A stretch of 64,000 nucleotides of DNA from Castanea sativa. Taxonomy: Eukaryota > Streptophyta > Magnoliopsida > Fagales > Fagaceae. The stretch lies in the NCBI RefSeq assembly GCF_040712315.1, contig NC_134017.1:16956001-17020000 (forward strand), given 5' to 3'. This document shows, in pieces, positions 57,783 to 64,000 of the stretch. How positions within the stretch are numbered: position 1 is the first letter of the stretch; each line of letters starts with the position of its first letter. A program made the translations under genes and the position numbers. The notes under the pieces are model-generated. The model saw only the letters and a program-made list of their open reading frames with translations. It was not told where the DNA came from and made no database searches.

Positions 57783-58391
57783 TAGGGGTGTTCACCAAAT
57801 CACACAAATTACAAAAATCGCACCAAAACTGCCTACAAAATGGCATAATTGAATCGCACTGCATCAAATGATGTAGTGCAGTTTGCGGTTTTATAATAAG
57901 AAAACCACACTACACCATTTCTATATATTAATATTTTTATTATTTTTAATATTAAATATGTTATTAATAGTATAATAACCCTAGTTTTTTTATATAATAA
58001 AAATAATAATAGTTTGATAACTATAGCAAATGTTGACTAGGAAAGCCAGTCAAAAATAAAGAAAAACTAGTTCAATAGTTTAAAACTTGACCCAAAATAA
58101 AGGAAAAAAAATTTAGTTTTGGGTTGAGCAAGAAAAACCCGAAATTTGAAAAATATATCGACTTCAGAACGTTCAAACAGCATCTTATACACCACACTGC
58201 ACACGTGACCATAAAAATGATGTGTGATGCAGTTATAGTTTTGCTAAACTCCAAATTACACTGCACTTCACCGCACCACATATGTGACCGCAAAAATAAA
58301 GTGAAGTGCAGTTATAGTTTTGACTAAACCATACCGAAAAGTGCAATACCAAAAATGACCCAAAACCACACTGCACCGCGAACACCCCTCA
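57783..58391. mobile_element. hAT-like TIR element
   Basis: AGGGGTGTTCAC at the left and AGGGGTGTTCGC inward from the right; both ends continue with 'gtgcagtg/gcagtgtgg'-type repeats, characteristic of a common plant hAT MITE family. The 8-bp duplication could not be confirmed. Non-coding. Confidence 0.6.
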
Positions 58392-59143
58392 ACTACAAGA
58401 GAGATATCAAGAAGTGTGGTGTTCCTTCACCAAATAATGATCAAGTTTTGCTCCAAAAACCAAGCATTGACAAATCTTTTCTTTTCAAGAATGAATGAAA
58501 GTCCACTTTTTCTTTTCCTTTTATCTTTGAAGATACAATTTTCAAATATTTTGGCCCATTGCATTTCGGATACATGCTCAATTGTGTTCACAACTTAGGT
58601 TCATTATTTTTGCATTCCATATGTTCGATAAATTGGGGGAAAATGGGCCATTAGCCATAATTGCTCAAGAATATAGTTAGTAGGCACAGTTCTGGAAGTA
58701 TATAAAATACTAACATCTCGACTCTTAGAGAGTCGATTTTGAACATATAAATCGATTCTTAAACACTCGATTTGTATGTGCTGATCAGATCTGATGTGGC
58801 GCTTTTTCACGTGGCGGCCACTTGGAAATCAACTCTTAGAGAGTCGATTTACATGTGAAGAATTAAATACTCTATTTATGTTGTCAGTTGGATCAATGGG
58901 GACTCCAGGTAGATATCGAGTCTTATAGACTCGGTTTTTAAAAAGGGAAATCGAGTCTCAGAGACTCGATTTGCAATGGTTGGTCCAGTTTAATCCACGT
59001 GGTTAGGGCAGCTGCTTTTTATTACACAATACCTATTTTCTAGGGTCTGCCGTTTGCTATACCAAAAATCCAGCAGCTCTCTCTTCCTCTCTCGCTCTCA
59101 TACAAAACTTCAAATCAAACTCACCCTCCATTTACACATTCTC

Positions 59144-61048
59144 ATGTCAAGTAAGGTTTTTATACACTCTCTCTAGTTGCCAGTTTTTTTTTTTTTTTTT
59201 GAATAGTTGTTAGTTACATATATGTAATGTTAGGGTTTTTTTATGGGTAGTTGTTAGTTACATATATGTAATGTTAGGTTTTTTATGGGTATGTATCATG
59301 ACTTTTTTTGTTTGGTTTGTTATTTTTCTTTATATTTTTGATAGAATGATTTGAATATTTGTGTGTTTAGTTTTTTTTTTTTTTTTTTGAGTATGATTAA
59401 TGATTTTTTTTGTTTTTTGTTTAGAAACAAATGGTAATGATTGAGTATATATGCTAATGTGGGGTTTGTACATGCATATGATGTAACAAGTTAGTGTATA
59501 TATGCTAGGCTTTTTTTTTTTTTTATAAGAAGTAAAAAATATTTAAGATATATTTGTATTGTTAGGCTTTTATCATGGCTATTTTTGTTGTTGTTTGGTT
59601 TAATATTTTTCATTATTTTTTTGTTAGAATAATTTGAAATTTTGTAGTGGGGGTAAGTGTTGTCTTTAGTTTTTTTATTTGTTTGAGTATGAAATGATAA
59701 TGATTAAGTGTGTTTGTATGTGATGTGGAGTGAGTATATGCAAATGTGGGGTGTGTTTGATGTAAGAAGTTGTAATTTTTGTACTTTGAGTACATAAAAA
59801 TGTTTTGTAATTGTGTTAAAATATGTCACTAAAATATTACCCTTGACTCTAATAGGTTCACAATCTCTAAAGAATATTGACATAAATGTATACTACGGTG
59901 GACCCCTTTTCAATCCTGAACAGATTGGCAGATTCCCATTTCAAGGGCTGAGTATCGAATGCTATTACATGATGATACGTCGTAAGTTGAAGACATTGAA
60001 TGATTTGAAGATGAAAATAATGAAAGAACTGAGTTTGAGCCCTACTTGTTATGACATAAATCTTATTTATCGTTACCCACAAGAAGTCCTTCATGAACGG
60101 ATAAATTACAAGTACATGGCGATCAAAGAAGATAAACATGTAAAGGTCATGTTTAATAGGATTCATAAAATGCCCCAAGTAAATGCTGCTGAGTTGTACG
60201 TAAGTTCCGAGCCGCTCGCAAAAGTTGATGTCGAGGAGTTGCAACAAACAACTACATCTTTGCAATTTACAGCCTTAGACGATGGATGCACTACAATGGG
60301 AGGTTACACATTCCCATCTCAAGATTATGCTGCCAATACTGGTGAAACACTTCAACCTCAAGAGACATATTTAGGGGTGGAGGACGAAGATCATTTTGCG
60401 AATAATGATGAAAATCTCGATGATATGGATGAGTACGAAGAGAGGATTGAGCGAGGCGACTTTGAGAAGGATGTGGATGACCATGAACTTGCTTTCAATT
60501 TTGAAGAGGACAATATGGAGTGCCATGATGAAGGTGATGCGGGCGATATTATTGGCGTTCAGCATGTTACAAATACGACCACTGCCTACACACCTCCTGC
60601 TGAGTCATTCTCCGCAAATACTTGGAAAAATATAGTTGATCCTTCACGTCTTCAGATAGCATTTGTTTCTACTTGGGAATATGGGATGCATTTTAATAAA
60701 TGGTTGACTTTTGCAAATAAAGAGGCGGTGAAGCGTGCATTGATAATATACTCAGCAAAGGATAATAGAAATTTTATAATCCAGAGGTCGACCAAAACTA
60801 AATTGTCCGCCGCATGCATTGACACCAACTGCAAGTGGTACGTTGGGGCATTCATGAAGGCTAAATTAAATGGTCTGTGGATGGTCACGTCTTATGTGGG
60901 TCCACACAGTTGTATACCCTTTGGCCTGCGAAGAGATGGTAAAATGATGGATTCTAATTTTGTTGCATCAGAAATTGTGGGAAAATTGCGACAAAATCAC
61001 ACTGCTCGTATTGATGAGCTCCGGGGCCACATAGATACTAAGGATTGA
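59144..61048 (+). pseudogene. MULE transposase (MuDR type), N-terminal half only
   Basis: Likely exon 1 is only 7 bases (59144-59150, ATGTCAA), followed by a GTAAGG donor, a ~700-bp intron and an acceptor AATAG; exon 2 runs 59856-61048. The join stays in frame and gives MSSSQSLKNIDINVYYGGPL, which fits MULE proteins. Residues about 1-115 are the PB1-like N-terminal module. Then comes an acidic stretch (about 175-235, many Asp/Glu). About 275-385 is the MuDR DNA-binding domain with NKEAVKRALIIYSAKDNRNF and CIDTNCKWYVGAFMKAKLNG. The protein then stops at 61048 just after RGHIDTK, where the palindromic captured region begins. The catalytic DDE and zinc-finger domains are missing, so it cannot transpose. 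It might still bind TIRs. Confidence 0.75.
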
Positions 61049-61051
61049 TGC

Positions 61052-61627
61052 CTAATTTCCTCTGCTCTTTTTATTTAGTTCTGTACCTGCACATCTTTGG
61101 GACAAAGAACTTGTGAGGGAAAATACTTTTTTAGTAATGAATTTTGTGCTTCTGAATATGTAAGAATTTACAGATTTTGTTTCTATACCTTCTAAATATT
61201 TCAAAACCCAATTCTTAAAGTCCATGGTCAACAATTTCAACCCTGACGTTATCACTAATATTTCATCCAAATACCTGACCACATACATCTTCACTGACTT
61301 ATAAAATAGGTTAGACATCCAAACAAGCTGCTCCGATTTAAACTTTGGATTCTCTTGATTTTTCTGAAGACGCATATCTTGAATTTCTTTATCAAACCCA
61401 TTAAAGTAAATATTAATTAAAATCAAACACAACCCGCTTTCTTGAGGAAACCCCCTTCCTAAGTAACAGCCACCCAATTCAATTCCCACCACCTCACACT
61501 CAAACAACCTCTTTATTAAACCAATCAAAGAAGCATCTTTTATTTTCTCTTCAATAAACAAACACAACTTATTTACATGCCTATCATCAAACCTTTCTCT
61601 ATCAAACGTGACATGAAATAAAATCAA
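61052..61627 (-). pseudogene. Captured nuclear maturase fragment (nMAT type), copy 1
   Basis: 191 open codons matching the reverse-transcriptase/maturase part of nuclear-encoded group II intron maturases of the nMAT3/nMAT4 kind. Readable blocks are VTFDRERFDDRHVNKLCLFI, LIKRLFECEVVGIELGGCYL, GRGFPQESGLCLILINIYFN and the degenerate active-site box VVRYLDEILVITSG. The host proteins help splice mitochondrial introns; this piece lacks the mitochondrial targeting peptide and the C-terminal domain X. It lies inside the MULE, antisense to its transposase, so it is a transduplicated fragment and not a gene. Which nMAT is the source cannot be told without a search. Confidence 0.7.
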
Positions 61628-61879
61628 TCATAATTTTCGAAACAGAGTACCACACGAAACAATCAGTTGTACAGATAAAACAGAGTACCACACGAAACAA
61701 TCAACAAAAACCATAAACCCACATGAAAAAATCACACAATTAAAAAAATCATTCCTGAGAACTAAGTGAGAGTGGAGAGTGGAGAGGGTGCTTGAGAGTG
61801 GAGACTGAGTGAGTGAGTGACAGCTCAGGGGGCGAGTGAGAGAGGCGCGAGCGTGAGAGGGTGTGTGAGGGTTGAGAGG

Positions 61880-62160
61880 CGAGAGCGTGAGAGTGAGAGT
61901 GAGAGGGTGAGTGACAGAGAGTGGAGAGAGGCACGAGAGGTCTGTGCGAGAGTGAGAGGGTGAGTGACAGAGAGTGGAGAGAGGTGCGAGGGTCTGTCCG
62001 AGAGTGAGAGGGTAAGTGACAGAGAGTGGAGAGAGGCACGAGAGGTCTGTGCGAGAGTGAGAGGGTGAGTGACAGAGAGTGGAGAGAGGCGCGAGGGTCT
62101 GTGCGATAGTGAGAGGGTGAGTGACAGAGAGTGGAGAGAGGCGCAAGGGTCTGTGCAAGA
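61880..62160. repeat. 52-bp minisatellite
   Basis: The phrase TCTGTGCGAGAGTGAGAGGG recurs at 61941, 61993, 62046, 62098 and 62150 with small changes (period 52-53). It is GA-rich on the plus strand. In the opposite arm (about 62915-63120) the same sequence exists with fewer copies. The long minus-strand reading frame across it is a product of the repeat. Confidence 0.85.
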
Positions 62161-62551
62161 GTGAGAGAGGCTAGACTTGGTTTATTTTTAAAAAAACCCT
62201 ATTAGAAATCGAGTCTCAAAGACTCGGTTTCCAGGTGGATTTACATGTTACATATAAACCGAGTATTTAAGAGTCGATATATAAATCGACTCTTAGAAAC
62301 TCGATTTCCAGGTGGCCGCCACGTGGAAAAACGCCATATCAGATCTGATCAGAACATGGAAATCGAGTATTTAAGAGTCGATTTATAGGCTCAAAATCGA
62401 CTCCCTAAGAGTCGAGATGTTAGTATTATATTTACTTTCGAAACAGTACCTACTAACTATATTCTTGAGCAACTATGGTTAATTTGCTATTTTCTCCACT
62501 CCATATCCAAATTCTTAAGATGTCACATATTTTTATTCATTGGGACAATTT

Positions 62552-64000
62552 ATCGGCCAAAATTGGCAATTAGCCATAATTGCTCAAGAATATAGTTAGT
62601 AGGTACTGTTTGGAAAGTAAATATAATACTAACATCTCGACTTTTAGAGAGTCGATTTTGAGCCTATAAATCGACTCTTAGATACTCGATTTCCATGTTC
62701 TGATGTGGCTCTTTTCCATGTGGCGGCCACCTGTAAATCGAGTTTCTAAGAGTCAATTTATATATCGACTCTTAAATACTCGATTTATATGTGACATGTA
62801 CAACACGTGGACGCCAGCTGATCGGAGTTGATCCACCTGGAAACTGAGTCTTTGAGACTCAATTTCTAATACGGTTTTTTTCAAAAATTAACCAAGTCTA
62901 GCCTCTCTCACTCTCGCACAGACCCTCGCGCCTCTCTCCACTCTCTGTCACTCACCCTCTCACTCTTCCTCTCACGCCTCTCTCACAACCTCTCCACCTT
63001 CTCACGCTCGCACCTCTCCACTCTCTCACGCTCTCGCCTCTCCACCCTCACACACCCTCGATCGCTCGCGCCTCTCTCACTCGCCCCCTGAGCTGTCACT
63101 CACTCACTCAGTTTCCACTCTCAAGCACCCTCTCCACACTCCACTCTCACTCAGTTCTCAAGTATGATTTTATTAATTGTGTGATTTTTTCATGTGGGTT
63201 TGTGGTTTTTGTTTGAAAATTATGATTGATTTGATTGTTTCGTGTGGTACTCTGTTTTATCTGTACAACTGATTGTTTCGTGTGGTACTCTGTTTTGAAA
63301 ATTATGATTGATTTTATTTAGTGTCACGTTTGATAGAGAAAGGTTTGATCATAGGCATATAAATAAGTTGTGTTTGTTTATTGAAGAGAAAATAAAATAT
63401 GCTTCTTTGATTGGTTTAATAAAGAGGTTGTTTGAGTGTGAGGTAGTGGGAATTGAATTGGGTGGTTGTTACTTAGGAAGGGGGTTTCCTCAAGAAAGCA
63501 GGTTGTGTTTGATTTTGATTAATATTTACTTTAATGGGTTTGATAAAGAAATTCAATATATGCATCTTCAGAAAAATCAAGAGAATCCAAAGTTTAAATC
63601 GGAGCAGCTTGTTTGGATGTCTAGCCTATTTTATAAGTCAGTGAAGATGTATGTGGTCAGGTATTTAGATGAAATATTAGTGATAACGTCAGGGTTGAAA
63701 TTGTTAACCATGGACTTTAAGAATTGAGTTTTGAAATATTTAGAAGGTATAGAAACAAAATCTGTAAATTCTTACATATTTAGAAGCACAAAATTCATTA
63801 CTAAAAAAGTATTTTCCCTCACAAGTTCTTTGTCCCAAAGATGTGCAAGTACAGAACTAAATAAAAAGAACAGAGGAAATTAGGCATCAATCCTTACACA
63901 GGGAACCTATTTGTAAAGGGACAAAGAAGAAAATAATAAATGACAAGAGTCCAATATTTTGCTAAATTTTCCATTCTATAGAAACAATTTCTGATTCCTA
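62552..64000. mobile_element. Second MULE, partial, inverted to the first
   Basis: It starts with the same terminus (GCAATTAGCCATAATTGCTC) and the same palindrome-rich subterminal DNA as the first MULE. Beyond 63896 it no longer matches the first copy, and it runs off the window end. The transposase is not seen in the visible part. Confidence 0.65.
63308..63730 (+). pseudogene. Captured nuclear maturase fragment, copy 2
   Basis: A mirror copy of the fragment at 61627-61052, with a few substitutions (for example DHRHIN for DDRHVN). A TGA at 63725-63727 falls where copy 1 reads Trp, then matching residues continue to about 63800. Same RT blocks, including VVRYLDEILVITSG. Not a gene; carried by the second MULE. 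Confidence 0.7.

Larger units (their letters stand above)
58640..62488 (+). mobile_element. MULE with transposase N-terminal half and captured maturase
   Basis: The left terminal region (about 58640-59000) and right terminal region (about 62190-62488) are inverted copies starting near CCATTAGCCATAATTGCTCA / AAATTAACCATAGTTGCTCA. They are followed by 'agaatatagttagtaggta' and arrays of TCGAGTCT-N3-AGACTCGA palindromes (for example 58719-58735 and 58951-58969). Between them are a transposase gene cut after its DNA-binding domain, a nuclear maturase fragment on the minus strand and a 52-bp minisatellite. Borders are approximate; no 9-bp duplication was found. Confidence 0.75.
61039..63896. repeat. 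2.9-kb palindrome: two MULE ends facing each other
   Basis: From 61039 to about 62488 and from about 62552 to 63896 the sequence is an inverted repeat with arms of about 1.4 kb. Each arm holds, from outside in: the maturase fragment, a CT/GA-rich minisatellite, the palindrome-rich subterminal region and the MULE terminus. About 60 bp of unmatched sequence lies in the centre. The outer limits are 'aaggattgatgcc' and 'ggcatcaatcctt'. Confidence 0.85.

Noticed and set aside
61052..61627. Maturase-like frame as a functional host gene
   Set aside because: Lacks targeting peptide, N-terminus and domain X, and occurs as mirror copies inside MULEs.
61628..62158. 176-codon minus-strand frame rich in LSPLSVTHPLT repeats
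   Set aside because: Produced by the 52-bp minisatellite; the frame survives only because the unit lacks stops on that strand.
1..64000. CRISPR arrays, bacterial operons, riboswitches
   Set aside because: Introns, plant gene families and plant transposons show nuclear eukaryotic DNA; the regular repeats present are explained by retrotransposon arrays and minisatellites.

Overview
The window looks like nuclear DNA of a eudicot plant, probably a woody rosid; I cannot name the species. The evidence is AT-rich intergenic sequence, GT-AG introns, a plant-type VHS/ENTH trafficking gene, a plant-only DUF1677 gene, and a dense mix of plant transposon families. Only two ordinary host genes are visible. 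The first is an MTV1-type vacuolar-trafficking adaptor (minus strand, five coding exons, 11245 down to 5962). The second is a small single-exon DUF1677 protein (minus strand, 40283 to 39705). Almost everything else is mobile DNA.

Layout. 1-5961: intergenic, with a tRNA-type SINE (about 1458-1612) and a non-autonomous MULE-like element (about 4305-5040). 5962-11245: the MTV1-type gene. 11246-16988: intergenic, with two MITEs, a 393-bp Helitron and microsatellites. 16989-17963: a MULE-type MITE with a 9-bp TSD. A sibling copy (18066-29126) is split by a complete Ty3/gypsy Tat-type LTR retrotransposon (TE1, 18528-28508, minus strand). 29127-37871: Helitron pieces, two hAT elements with 8-bp TSDs (one perfect), overlapping MITE-like elements and a short 5'-truncated LINE with its TSD. 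39705-40500: the DUF1677 gene and a tandemly duplicated promoter. 41048-52834: a second, different Tat-type retrotransposon (TE2, plus strand, TSD GTTAT), inserted in an older ~330-bp tandem duplication. 53855-58391: TIR elements of PIF/Harbinger, hAT and foldback types. 58640-64000: two MULEs meeting end to end in inverted orientation. The first has a MuDR-type transposase N-terminal half, and both carry a fragment of a nuclear group II intron maturase gene.

Most notable. TE1 and TE2 are clearly different families (different LTRs, gag and repeats) but share one architecture: gag-PR-RT-RH-aRH-IN, then a tandem array whose units contain short hairpins, then an intron-containing accessory gene on the opposite strand next to the 3' LTR. 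Antisense ORFs and 3' tandem repeats have both been described separately for Tat-lineage elements; the paired arrangement in two families side by side deserves a closer look. The MULE pair with captured maturase sequence, and arrays of palindromes of the form TCGAGTCT-N3-AGACTCGA shared between MULEs more than 50 kb apart, are the other main points. All similarities and TSDs were read by eye; no alignment or search was run.
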